This document shows, piece after piece, positions 40,460 to 49,366 of a DNA stretch of 64,000 nt (positions are counted from its first letter, which is position 1; each line of letters opens with the position of its first letter). The DNA is from Thermotoga petrophila RKU-1 (GTDB lineage: Bacteria > Thermotogota > Thermotogae > Thermotogales > Thermotogaceae), in assembly GCF_000016785.1 (NCBI RefSeq), contig NC_009486.1, positions 186,001 to 250,000 on the forward strand. The letters are read 5' to 3'. Under the pieces are notes generated by a model that was given only the letters and a program-made list of their open reading frames with translations, was not told where the DNA came from and did no database searches. A program made the translations under genes and the position numbers.

Positions 40460-41205
40460 GAAAGCTTCTTCTGATTCTTTTGATCTTTCTTCCCCTTTTG
40501 TATTTTTCTCAGGAAATACCTTTTCCTTCGATATCCATAGGTGTAAGACCTGCCGAAGAACCAGAGGACCTCGTCGTTACTCTCGAGATCCTTCTCGTAC
40601 TCACCGTTCTGGCACTTGCACCCTCCATCCTCGTTCTCTTCACCTCATTCACACGCATAATCGTTGTCTTTTCACTCTTCAGAAACGCTCTTGGAACGCG
40701 TCAAACTCCTCCTAACCAGGTTATGATAGGTCTTGCCCTTTTTCTCACATTTCTCATCATGCAGCCCGTCTGGAACGATATCTACAACAATGCCATAACG
40801 CCGTATTTGAACAAAGAAATAGGCTATCAGGAGATGTTTCAACGGGTAAACACCCGTATAAGAGAGTTCATGATCAACGAACTGAAGAATCACCACAACG
40901 AGGATAACGTTTTCATGCTCGCGAAAAACTCCGGCATTGAAATCGCAAAAATCGAAGAAGCACCGAATGCCGTTCTGATACCAGCCTTTGTTCTGGGAGA
41001 ACTGGAAGTTGCCTTCAAAATGGGAGTTGTTCTTTACGTGCCTTTCATAGTGATAGACATGATAGTGGCCAGCATACTGTTAGCGATGGGAATGATCATG
41101 ATACCTCCGGTTTTCGTTTCTCTGCCGTTCAAAATTCTCATTTTCGTCATGGCAAACGGCTGGGATCTGCTTGTAGAAGGGCTGATAAAGAGTTTTGCGA
41201 GGTGA
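40456..41205 (+). CDS. fliP: Flagellar export gate protein FliP
   Basis: 249 aa membrane protein of the export gate. Signal peptide (about 1-16), then the family signature FTSFTRIIVVFSLFRNALGT with RQTPPNQVMIGLALFLTFLIM near residue 75, and FKMGVVLYVPFIVIDMIVAS and MMIPPVFVSLPFKI-like stretches near the C-terminus (visible as MIMIPPVFVSLPFKILIF). Part of an operon with fliO and fliQ. Confidence 0.96.
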   Translation: MRKLLLILLIFLPLLYFSQEIPFPSISIGVRPAEEPEDLVVTLEILLVLTVLALAPSILVLFTSFTRIIVVFSLFRNALGTRQTPPNQVMIGLALFLTFLIMQPVWNDIYNNAITPYLNKEIGYQEMFQRVNTRIREFMINELKNHHNEDNVFMLAKNSGIEIAKIEEAPNAVLIPAFVLGELEVAFKMGVVLYVPFIVIDMIVASILLAMGMIMIPPVFVSLPFKILIFVMANGWDLLVEGLIKSFAR

Positions 41206-41211
41206 TTTGCC

Positions 41212-41478
41212 GTGACCATTGAGGTCTTTCTGGATATAATGAAAAGCGGAATAAGTCTTCTGCTGGAGATCATCGTACCACCCCTCGTTGTGAGTCTCAT
41301 CGTGGGGCTTGTGATCAGCATCTTTCAGGCCGTCACTCAAATCCATGAGCAGACGCTGATGTTCGCTCCAAGAATAATTGTGCTGTTTCTCACGATCCTG
41401 TTTCTGAGCGGCTGGATGGCGCAGAAAATCCTCGACTTCTTCAGTGAAATGCTTCAGAAGTACTTCCAGATGATCTGA
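41212..41478 (+). CDS. fliQ: Flagellar export gate protein FliQ
   Basis: 88 aa with two transmembrane helices; IVVPPLVVSLIVGLVISIFQ-like core (seen as IIVPPLVVSLIVGLVISI) and AVTQIHEQTLMFAPRI are diagnostic. GTG at 41212 has GAGGTG upstream. The usual next gene, fliR, is absent here; a YSC84-like gene follows. Confidence 0.95.
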   Translation: MTIEVFLDIMKSGISLLLEIIVPPLVVSLIVGLVISIFQAVTQIHEQTLMFAPRIIVLFLTILFLSGWMAQKILDFFSEMLQKYFQMI

Positions 41479-41490
41479 GGAGGTGATGAG

Positions 41491-42144
41491 GTGAAACGAT
41501 TCCTCGTTGCTTTAACGATCCTCACATCTTCGCTGTTTTCTTTCGCAAGTGCGCTTGATATAATCGATGAATCTTTCCTCGCGCTGAAAGAGTTTCTCGA
41601 TCAACCTGATAGTGGTGCGTTTCTCTCACTTCTCGAGAGGGCCAGGGGCATATTCATCGTGCCCAAATACCTGAAACTCGGCTGGGTACTGGGGGGACAG
41701 TACGGCCAGGGAGTGCTTTTGAAAAGAGACCCAGAGACGAACACCTGGTACGGCCCTCTGTTTGTGAAAATGTACGGATTGAGCTTCGGTCCGCAGATAG
41801 GATTTCAATCAGTTTCTCTCATAGCCGTCATCATGGAAAATGTCGATGCCTTCGCCGAAGGAAACATCACCCTGGGAGGATCACTGAGCGTCGCGGCGGG
41901 ACCCCTTGGAAGAAGACTCAGCGCCGATTACAATCTTGACGCTTCCGTCTATTCGTATTCAATAGCACGTGGGTTCTACGCGGGTTTTTCCTTAGAAGGG
42001 GCAAAGATAGACGTCGACTTAGATCTCACAAGGGAGTACTACAACGTGTACAGAATCGAACCTGAAGAAATACTGAGAAGAGAAGTCTCGGGAAGGGCAG
42101 AAAAGATCGTAAACCTTCTGAACGAAAAATTGACAGAAGAATAG
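41491..42144 (+). CDS. Secreted YSC84/SYLF-domain protein
   Basis: 217 aa. Signal peptide (about 1-20, ALTILTSSLFSFASALD) and a SYLF/YSC84 domain (about 45-195): ARGIFIVPKYLKLGWVLGGQ, GVLLKRDPETNTWYGPLFV, GGSLSVAAGPLGRRLSAD and YSYSIARGFYAGFSLEGAKI. SYLF domains bind phosphoinositides in eukaryotes; the bacterial role is unknown, probably in the periplasm at a membrane. GTG at 41491 has GGAGGTGATGA before it. It is the last gene of the cinA-cheA-fliQ run and ends at a terminator. Confidence 0.85.
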   Translation: MKRFLVALTILTSSLFSFASALDIIDESFLALKEFLDQPDSGAFLSLLERARGIFIVPKYLKLGWVLGGQYGQGVLLKRDPETNTWYGPLFVKMYGLSFGPQIGFQSVSLIAVIMENVDAFAEGNITLGGSLSVAAGPLGRRLSADYNLDASVYSYSIARGFYAGFSLEGAKIDVDLDLTREYYNVYRIEPEEILRREVSGRAEKIVNLLNEKLTEE

Positions 42145-42162
42145 GGCACCTTCCGGTGCCCT
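42143..42162. terminator. Bidirectional hairpin between the YSC84-like gene and clpP
   Basis: Perfect 8-base-pair stem AGGGCACC-TTCC-GGTGCCCT located exactly between the two convergent stop codons. The plus-strand side is followed by TTACTCTCTT and the minus side by ATTCTTCTGTC, so U-tracts are weak, but the position argues for termination of both operons. Confidence 0.7.
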
Positions 42163-42773
42163 TACTCTCTTGTGCTGACGACTTTATCGACTATCCCGTA
42201 CTCTTTCGCTTCTTCTGCACTCATGAAGAAATCTCTGTCTGTGTCTTTTTCTATCTTTTCAATCGGCTGTCCCGTGTGTTTACTCAGAATTCTGTTGAGA
42301 AGATCTTTTATTCTCAGAAGCTCTCTCGTGATGATCTCCACATCCTTGGCAGGTCCCTCAGCACCACCGAGCGGCTGGTGTATCATTATTCGAGCGTTCG
42401 GAAGCGCGTACCTTTTTCCCTTTGCACCGGCTGCGAGGAGCACAGCCGCCATGGAAGCCGCCTGTCCTACACATATGGTTGAGACATCACACTTTATGTA
42501 CTGCATCGTATCGTAGATAGCGAGTCCCGCCGTCACAGAACCTCCGGGGGAGTTTATGTAGAGGTAGACGTCTTTATCCGGATCCTCCGCCTCAAGAAAC
42601 AGAAGTTGAGCTATGACCAGGTTTGCAACATAGTCGTCTATGGGGGATCCGAGGAAAACTATTCTGTCCTTTAGGAGCCTCGAGAAGATGTCGTAGGCTC
42701 TCTCGTACCTTCCCGTAGACTCAACGACTATGGGAACGTATTGATCAATTATCTTCTTTTCCTTCACTGTCAT
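42162..42773 (-). CDS. clpP: ATP-dependent Clp protease proteolytic subunit
   Basis: 203 aa serine peptidase. Catalytic Ser in [11 protein letters not shown], His in [11 protein letters not shown] and Asp in the [18 protein letters not shown] region are present, with [16 protein letters not shown]. It forms the 14-mer chamber fed by Clp ATPases. ATG at 42773 has AAGGAGAGG upstream and gives the usual length; the frame extends seven codons further inside tig. The gene overlaps the tig 3' end by 29 bases, the classic tig-clpP order. Confidence 0.96.
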   Translation of the reverse strand: MTVKEKKIIDQYVPIVVESTGRYERAYDIFSRLLKDRIVFLGSPIDDYVANLVIAQLLFLEAEDPDKDVYLYINSPGGSVTAGLAIYDTMQYIKCDVSTICVGQAASMAAVLLAAGAKGKRYALPNARIMIHQPLGGAEGPAKDVEIITRELLRIKDLLNRILSKHTGQPIEKIEKDTDRDFFMSAEEAKEYGIVDKVVSTRE

Positions 42774-44022
42774 CACCCTCTCCTTTTGGTTCAACCACTT
42801 TCACCTTGACTTCCTGAAGTAACAGATCGAGCACTTTTCTTTTCAGAATAGCCCATCTCAATTCTTCTCTGAGGTCCTGCCGTGCTTTGACAAGGCTCTT
42901 AGCACGATCAGGAGAGATTCCCCAGAAAGGAGCGAGTTCCTCCGCTTCTTTCTCGAGTTCCTCATCGTTCACGCTGATCCCCTTCTCCTGTGCGAGAACC
43001 TCTATCACTCTGTCTCTCTTTATGTCATCCAGAATTCTCTCCTTCAGTTCTTCTCTGAATTTCTCCTCGCTCTCATACGAACTCACGATCTGTTCGTACC
43101 TTCCTTCTCTCTTCAACCTGTTGATCGCTTCGTTAACGAGTATCTCCAGAGTCCTATCAGATATCTCGATCTCCACAATTTCAGGGAGTTTCTCAAGAAG
43201 TTGCTCTCTCATGCTCTCTTTCATTTCCACATCGTAGATCTCTTTTCCCTCTTTCTTCAGAGATTCTTTCAGCTGTTCCAGTGTTTCGAATTCGTTGTTC
43301 ACTGACTTTGCAAGTTCATCACCGATCTCTGGAAGGGTGCGTTTGTACACTTCTTCCACTTCGAGCTTGTATGTGTACTTCTTTCCCTCGTACTCCCTCT
43401 CAATTTCCACAACGTCGCCTTTCTTCTTTCCCACGAGGTCTTTCACAAAGGGTCTGTCTTCGTCCTCACTTATCACGTATTCGTATTCACGAGAGGTGAG
43501 TTTTTTTTCCTCCTCGTTGTACACTTCCATGTTCACTCTCACGAGATCTCCCGCTTCAGCGGGTCCTTCTTTGGGCTCGAGGAGAGCGTGACTTTCTCTG
43601 AGATCCTCTATTCTCCTTTCCACGTATTTTTCCAGGACCTTTTCCTCGTCCACTTTTTCCACTTCTATCTTCGAAATGTCACCTATTCTCACTTCCGGTT
43701 CTTCATGAACCTCCACCACCACTCTGGCAGTGACGTCCTTCAGTTCTCTTTCGGTCACTATAGGAGACAAAATGAGCTTTCTGTCTTTGAGCGTGTCTGG
43801 TATGAGGTCCATGAGAAAGTCGAGCGTGTACTCCTGAAATTCTTCACCGAGCTTCATCTTCAGGACATTCTTTGGGATTCGTCCTTTTCTGAATCCTGGA
43901 ATCTCCACTCTCTGGTTCAAGTACCTGACCGCTTTGTCCTCGGCCTGCGCGATCTCTTCTGCTCCAAAAACGTACTCCAGCACAACTCGGTTTTTGTCTC
44001 TTTCAAGCTCCTTCACTTCCAT
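42745..44022 (-). CDS. tig: Trigger factor
   Basis: Ribosome-bound chaperone, 425 aa. N-terminal ribosome-binding domain with the signature region [16 protein letters not shown] near residue 33, a PPIase-like domain (about 150-235: [33 protein letters not shown]) and a C-terminal helical chaperone domain. The PPIase part lacks several FKBP active-site residues, as in some Thermotogae. It leads directly into clpP. Confidence 0.95.
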   Translation of the reverse strand: MEVKELERDKNRVVLEYVFGAEEIAQAEDKAVRYLNQRVEIPGFRKGRIPKNVLKMKLGEEFQEYTLDFLMDLIPDTLKDRKLILSPIVTERELKDVTARVVVEVHEEPEVRIGDISKIEVEKVDEEKVLEKYVERRIEDLRESHALLEPKEGPAEAGDLVRVNMEVYNEEEKKLTSREYEYVISEDEDRPFVKDLVGKKKGDVVEIEREYEGKKYTYKLEVEEVYKRTLPEIGDELAKSVNNEFETLEQLKESLKKEGKEIYDVEMKESMREQLLEKLPEIVEIEISDRTLEILVNEAINRLKREGRYEQIVSSYESEEKFREELKERILDDIKRDRVIEVLAQEKGISVNDEELEKEAEELAPFWGISPDRAKSLVKARQDLREELRWAILKRKVLDLLLQEVKVKVVEPKGEGDDSEGKEDN

Positions 44023-44048
44023 TACTGTTCATCCCTCCTGTCGTGTTT

Positions 44049-44321
44049 TTATCCTCTCCCTAAGGTATCTCCTCTGGTCCATATGTTCTTTTGAAGAGAC
44101 GATCTGGCTTCCCTGATAACATTGATCTCCTGGAAAAGCACTGTTTTTCTCTTTTCGATGATTTCCAATCTTTTTCTGTCTCTTTCAAGGATCTCAGACA
44201 GTTTGTCCTTTGGGAGACTTTCCATCAACTCTTTCCTTTTATCCAGAAGAGAACGAAGCGTTTCATAGTCTTCCCTTTCAATCGCTTCGTCTATTTTTCT
44301 TTCTATTTCATCGATGTCCAT
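44049..44321 (-). CDS. Small coiled-coil protein of unknown function
   Basis: About 90 aa, highly charged and almost fully helical: [20 protein letters not shown] and [19 protein letters not shown] resemble FliT- or DUF-type small helical hairpins. I do not recognise a family. ATG at 44321 has GGAGAG eight bases upstream; GTG at 44330 overlaps the acpS stop but its ribosome site is too near. It lies 26 bases before tig in the same direction, so it belongs to this operon. Confidence 0.7.
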   Translation of the reverse strand: MDIDEIERKIDEAIEREDYETLRSLLDKRKELMESLPKDKLSEILERDRKRLEIIEKRKTVLFQEINVIREARSSLQKNIWTRGDTLGRG

Positions 44322-44326
44322 TTCTC

Positions 44327-44836
44327 TCACTCTCCGATGAGGATGTTACCATACCTCACAAGCCTGCAATTTGAGTTTTCCAGAAGTTTTTTCAAAGCAA
44401 ACGGCGGGAGAGAAGTTTCTATCTCCCACCCCTCGGTTGACCTTCCAAGGATTTCGAACCTTTCCTTCAAAAAGTCTTCGTCACCTTCTACAATGATATC
44501 ACCTTTTCTTTTTTCAAGAACAACAAGAGCCACAACGAATCTATCGTGAGAAAGTGAAACATGAACGTAGTTGAAAAAACCAAAATCCTTATGAACACAT
44601 ACAACCGGTCTTCCACCGCTTTCCAGAAATTCCACATCCGTGAAACTGTGTCCATTCAAGCCCGTTCCCAGAGCCTTGAAAAAAGCCTCTTTTAGAGCGA
44701 ACCTTCCAGCGATGAACTCTTTCCTTCGATTTCTCGCCAAGAACAGTCTCTTTTCCGCTTTACCGAGGATCCTTTCTGCGAATTTTTCTGGTACTCTATC
44801 TATCTCCAGAATGTCAACACCCACACCAATTATCAT
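44327..44836 (-). CDS. acpS: Holo-[acyl-carrier-protein] synthase with C-terminal extension
   Basis: Transfers phosphopantetheine from CoA to ACP. The AcpS core (about 1-112) shows [29 protein letters not shown] and [17 protein letters not shown] with the metal-binding Asp and Glu. The protein is 169 aa, about 50 longer than normal; residues 113-169 ([20 protein letters not shown]...) match no domain I know. ATG overlaps the methyltransferase stop by four bases. Confidence 0.9.
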   Translation of the reverse strand: MIIGVGVDILEIDRVPEKFAERILGKAEKRLFLARNRRKEFIAGRFALKEAFFKALGTGLNGHSFTDVEFLESGGRPVVCVHKDFGFFNYVHVSLSHDRFVVALVVLEKRKGDIIVEGDEDFLKERFEILGRSTEGWEIETSLPPFALKKLLENSNCRLVRYGNILIGE

Positions 44837-45483
44837 GAAAGGACCACCGGAGGATCTACAATCAATCCCCTTTTTCCGTTTTTCCTCAATCTTAAAAGAA
44901 CGAGGGTTGCAGCCTTCTCAATTTTACCATGGACAAAACACATTCTCTTGGGCTCCAATCTGAAAGACAAAAACATTTCCAGCCACTCCACAAGGTTCTC
45001 CGGCGAAAGAACGTAAACGGCTGTTCCCCCGTTCTTCAAAAAACGAAACGTTGCCTGTACAAACTTTTCTATGTCTCTCTTTTCAATGCTCCGGGTGGAG
45101 GCTCTCAAGTGGTTGGGGCTTTTAACTTTTGTGTGATGAGGGGGATTCGAAACGACCATATCGAAAGATTCCCATGGAAAGGGAAGTTCTTCCACCGAGG
45201 AATTCACAAAAGAGACCTTTCCCTCAAGTTTGTTCAACGAGATACCTTCGAGAGCCTTCTCGTACAATTCCTTTTCTTTTTCCACTCCAACCACTTGCAC
45301 GTTGTAGAGCTTTGCAAGGGCAAAACTCACCGTTCCCACACCGCTACCAAGTTCCAGAACGTTTCTGACGTCCTTGGATGGTTTCGCATACCATACGAGA
45401 AGCGATGAGGCGTGGGTTGGTCTTTGCTGAGGACCCGCGTCCACTATCTCGACACATCTGATGATATCGGGGTCGAACTTCAT
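44833..45483 (-). CDS. SAM-dependent N6-adenine-type methyltransferase (TrmN6-like)
   Basis: 216 aa. Rossmann motif I VLELGSGVGTVSFALAK near residue 42, motif II VVGVEKEKELYEKAL and the target-amino motif VVSNPPHH near 110 (NPPY/H type). This fits the TrmN6/YfiC group that methylates A37 in tRNA-Val or a related base in RNA. N-terminal RPTHASSLLVWYA is the usual lead-in. It overlaps yqeY by 4 bases. Confidence 0.82.
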   Translation of the reverse strand: MKFDPDIIRCVEIVDAGPQQRPTHASSLLVWYAKPSKDVRNVLELGSGVGTVSFALAKLYNVQVVGVEKEKELYEKALEGISLNKLEGKVSFVNSSVEELPFPWESFDMVVSNPPHHTKVKSPNHLRASTRSIEKRDIEKFVQATFRFLKNGGTAVYVLSPENLVEWLEMFLSFRLEPKRMCFVHGKIEKAATLVLLRLRKNGKRGLIVDPPVVLS

Positions 45484-45929
45484 AACGATTCCAGGATCTC
45501 TCTGACCATCTTGTTCACAAGTTTCCCGTCCGCTCTTCCCTTCATCCTTGGCATCACTACTTTCATAACCTTTCCCAGATCCTTTGGAGAAGAAGCACCC
45601 ACCTCGTTTATCGCTTCCATGATGATCTTTCTTATCTCGTCCTCCGAAAGCTGCTTCGGAAGGTACGACTCTATTATTTCCAGTTCTTTCCTTTCCTTCT
45701 CTGCGAGTTCTTCTCTTCCGTGTTTTTCGTACTCCTCTATTGCCTCTCTTCTCTTCTTGGCTTCTCTCATCAACGCTTCCATTACTTCTTCATCCGTGGC
45801 TTCCTTCATCTTTTCCACTTCCAGATTCCTCAGGGTTGTGAGTATCATGCGAAGGGTATTCATCTTTATCGTGTCTTTGTTTTTCATAGCCTCTTTCAGA
45901 TCCGACATTAGTTTCTCCTTCAGAGACAT
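45480..45929 (-). CDS. yqeY: GatB/YqeY domain protein
   Basis: 149 aa, normal length for stand-alone YqeY. MSDLKEAMKNKDTIKMNTLR near the N-terminus and the C-terminal GatB-like helical domain with DLGKVMKVVMPRMKGRADG near residue 118. YqeY-type domains aid tRNA-dependent amidation when fused to GatB; the free form is of uncertain role. ATG has GGGAGGAGG before it, in the DNA just beyond the tpi terminator. Confidence 0.92.
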   Translation of the reverse strand: MSLKEKLMSDLKEAMKNKDTIKMNTLRMILTTLRNLEVEKMKEATDEEVMEALMREAKKRREAIEEYEKHGREELAEKERKELEIIESYLPKQLSEDEIRKIIMEAINEVGASSPKDLGKVMKVVMPRMKGRADGKLVNKMVREILESL

Positions 45930-45946
45930 GTTGAATACCTCCTCCC

Positions 45947-45974
45947 AAAAATCGAGACCCCGCGGGGCGGGGCC
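45947..45974 (-). terminator. Rho-independent terminator after tpi
   Basis: Directly after the tpi stop codon the minus strand reads GGCCCC-GCCCCGC-GGGGTC and then TCGATTTTT. A GC-only stem with a T5 tract is a standard terminator. Because yqeY follows in 17 bases and has no obvious promoter, it probably works as a partial terminator that lowers expression of the downstream genes relative to gap-pgk. Confidence 0.75.
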
Positions 45975-46742
45975 TCAGGAAATCACACCTCTCATTATTC
46001 GTGCAAGCTCTATGAAAGACTCTTTGAGACTCGCTCCTCCAACGAGACCACCATCTATATCCTTCTGAACGATGAGACCGAGGAAATTGTCCGGTTTTAT
46101 GCTTCCACCGTAGAGAATCCTCACCGCTTCAGCTGTTTCTTCATCGTACATCTCCGAGAGCAGCTTTCTTATGAACGCGTGTGCCTCCTGAGCTTGCTGT
46201 GGTGTCGCCACTCTTCCCGTTCCAATTGCCCAAACCGGCTCGTAAGCTATTACCACTTTCCGTGCTTCTTCTTTGCTGAGACCATAGAAACCTTCTCTCA
46301 CCTGTTTTTCCACAACACAGAAAGTGAGTCCTTTCTCTCTTTCCTCGAGTGTTTCCCCAACGCAGAGAATAGGAGTCATACCTTTTTCAAGCACCGCTTT
46401 CACTTTTCTGTTTATGAGTTCGTCGTCTTCTTTGAAGATGTGCCTTCTCTCGGAATGCCCGATGATAACGTACTCAACGCCGATCTCTTTCAACATGAGA
46501 GGAGAAATCTCTCCAGTGAAAGCTCCCTGATCTTCGTAGAAAACGTTCTGAGCTCCCAATTTGATGTTTCTACCAGAGAGTATTTCCCCCACTTCAGATA
46601 GAGCTGTGAACGGAGGACAGACCACTATTTCAAACTCTCTCACATCGTGGAGCTCGTTCACGAGCAGCGACACAAACTTCTTCGCTTCCGCGATCGTTTT
46701 GTGCATCTTCCAGTTTCCAGCGAGGATCAGCTTACGTGTTAT
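45975..46742 (-). CDS. tpi: Triosephosphate isomerase domain, translated by -1 frameshift from pgk
   Basis: 255 codons of complete TIM in the -1 frame relative to pgk. It reads [15 protein letters not shown] from the frameshift site, then GHSERR (near 95), [11 protein letters not shown] (catalytic Glu, near 165) and YGGSIKPDN. The first in-frame ATG (46706) lies after the NWK motif, whose Lys is catalytic, so independent initiation there would give a dead protein. No other start codon fits except ATA. The gene must be read as the second half of a PGK-TIM fusion (399 + 255 = 654 aa), as established biochemically for T. maritima. Confidence 0.95.
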   Translation of the reverse strand: MTRKLILAGNWKMHKTIAEAKKFVSLLVNELHDVREFEIVVCPPFTALSEVGEILSGRNIKLGAQNVFYEDQGAFTGEISPLMLKEIGVEYVIIGHSERRHIFKEDDELINRKVKAVLEKGMTPILCVGETLEEREKGLTFCVVEKQVREGFYGLSKEEARKVVIAYEPVWAIGTGRVATPQQAQEAHAFIRKLLSEMYDEETAEAVRILYGGSIKPDNFLGLIVQKDIDGGLVGGASLKESFIELARIMRGVIS

Positions 46743-46750
46743 TTTTTTTT
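46739..46750 (-). promoter_or_regulatory. Programmed -1 frameshift site, A9 directly before the pgk stop
   Basis: mRNA reads GAT AAA AAA AAA TAA. Three AAA codons before the stop contain the ideal heptamer A AAA AAA, with the stop codon TAA as the hungry next codon. A -1 slip continues ATA ACA CGT, entering the tpi frame. A hairpin CTGGC-ATT-GCCAG (46773-46761) ends 10 bases upstream of the run. RNA polymerase slippage on the nine A residues is an alternative way to reach the same product. Confidence 0.9.
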
Positions 46751-47938
46751 ATCCGCGATGCTGGCAATGCCAGGAAGTTCTTTTCCTTCAAGGAATTCGA
46801 GAGAAGCCCCTCCACCCGTTGAAACGTGGGAGAATCTGTCTTCCAGACCGAACTTGTTCACCGCCGCTGCGCTGTCTCCTCCACCCACAACGGTGATCGC
46901 TCCCTTTTCCGTGAGCGCCGCAATTGCAAGTGCGACCTGCTTTGTACCCTCAGCGAAATCGTCGATTTCAAAGACTCCCATAGGCCCGTTCCAGACAACG
47001 GTTTTGGCATCGGAGAGCTTCTGCTTGAAGAGTTCTACTGTCTCAGGTCCGATGTCGAGTCCCATCCATCCTTCGGGTATTCCGTCGTCGATTCTGACAA
47101 CCTTCTTTTCCACACCGGGCTCTATCTTCTGAGCAATGACAGTATCGACGGGAAGAACGATCTCAACACCTTTTTCTTTCGCTTTTTCGAGGAGTTCCTT
47201 TGCAAGGTCGATCTTGTCTTCTTCAACCCTGGACGATCCAACCTCTTTGCCAAGAGCCTTCAGGAAGGTGAACATCATGGCTCCACCTATGAGAATTCTG
47301 TCGGCTTTTTCCATGAGGTTCGTGATGACACCGATCTTGTCAGATACCTTTGCCCCTCCAAGAACCACAACGTACGGTTTTTCTGGATTGTAAGTCACTT
47401 TGGAAAGGAACTTTATCTCTTTTTCCATAAGGAATCCCGCTACGCTGGGAATGAACTGCGCAATCCCAACGTTGGAAGCGTGCGCCCTGTGCGCTGTTCC
47501 AAAGGCATCGTTCACGTGGATATCGGCGAGGCTAGCCCAGAACTTTGCAAGTTCAGGATCGTTCTTGGTCTCTCCCGGATGAAATCTGGTGTTTTCAAGG
47601 AGGAGAACTTCTCCCTCTTTGAGCTCTTCAACGGCCTTTTTCACCTCGTCACCGACAACTGCGGGGACAAACTTCACTTCTTTTCCAAGAAGCTCGGAGA
47701 GCCTCTTGGCGACAGGTGCGAGGCTGAACTCCGGCGAAGGTTCTCCCTTGGGCCTTCCAAGATGGGACAGGAGTATCACCTTTGCACCCTGTTCGAGAGC
47801 GTACTTTATCGTTGGAAGGGCGGCTCTTATTCTCGTGTCGTCCTGAACGACTCCATCCTTCACTGGAACATTGAAGTCCACTCTCATTATGACTCTTTTG
47901 CCTTTCAGATCAACGTCCTTTATGGTCATTTTTTCCAT
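46739..47938 (-). CDS. pgk: Phosphoglycerate kinase (also first part of PGK-TIM fusion)
   Basis: 399 aa glycolytic kinase making ATP from 1,3-bisphosphoglycerate. [10 protein letters not shown] near residue 20, [10 protein letters not shown] near 58, [11 protein letters not shown] near 116, [12 protein letters not shown] near 197, and [13 protein letters not shown] and [18 protein letters not shown] at the C-terminus are all standard. The frame is open to 48025, but ATG at 47938 has GAGGGGGTG before it. It ends with three Lys codons on a slippery A9, so part of the ribosomes continue into tpi. Confidence 0.97.
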   Translation of the reverse strand: MEKMTIKDVDLKGKRVIMRVDFNVPVKDGVVQDDTRIRAALPTIKYALEQGAKVILLSHLGRPKGEPSPEFSLAPVAKRLSELLGKEVKFVPAVVGDEVKKAVEELKEGEVLLLENTRFHPGETKNDPELAKFWASLADIHVNDAFGTAHRAHASNVGIAQFIPSVAGFLMEKEIKFLSKVTYNPEKPYVVVLGGAKVSDKIGVITNLMEKADRILIGGAMMFTFLKALGKEVGSSRVEEDKIDLAKELLEKAKEKGVEIVLPVDTVIAQKIEPGVEKKVVRIDDGIPEGWMGLDIGPETVELFKQKLSDAKTVVWNGPMGVFEIDDFAEGTKQVALAIAALTEKGAITVVGGGDSAAAVNKFGLEDRFSHVSTGGGASLEFLEGKELPGIASIADKKK

Positions 47939-47967
47939 GTTCGCACCCCCTCTTTTGAGTCTGAGAA

Positions 47968-47985
47968 GGGCGGGGAAACCCGCCC
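47968..47985 (-). terminator. GC hairpin between gap and pgk
   Basis: Minus strand, 5 bases after the gap stop: GGGCGGG-TTTC-CCCGCCC, a perfect 7-pair GC stem with a four-base loop (GAAA on the other strand). Only TTCTC follows, so it lacks a clear U-tract. It may be an attenuating terminator, or an mRNA end-stabilising or processing element that sets gap above pgk-tpi levels. Confidence 0.5.
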
Positions 47986-47990
47986 GTTCT

Positions 47991-49365
<1,375 letters not shown>

Positions 49366-49366
49366 A

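Noticed and set aside
45975..46706. tpi as a truncated pseudogene or independent gene from ATG 46706
   Set aside because: That start removes the catalytic Lys motif, while the -1 frame from pgk supplies the whole N-terminus, as known from T. maritima.
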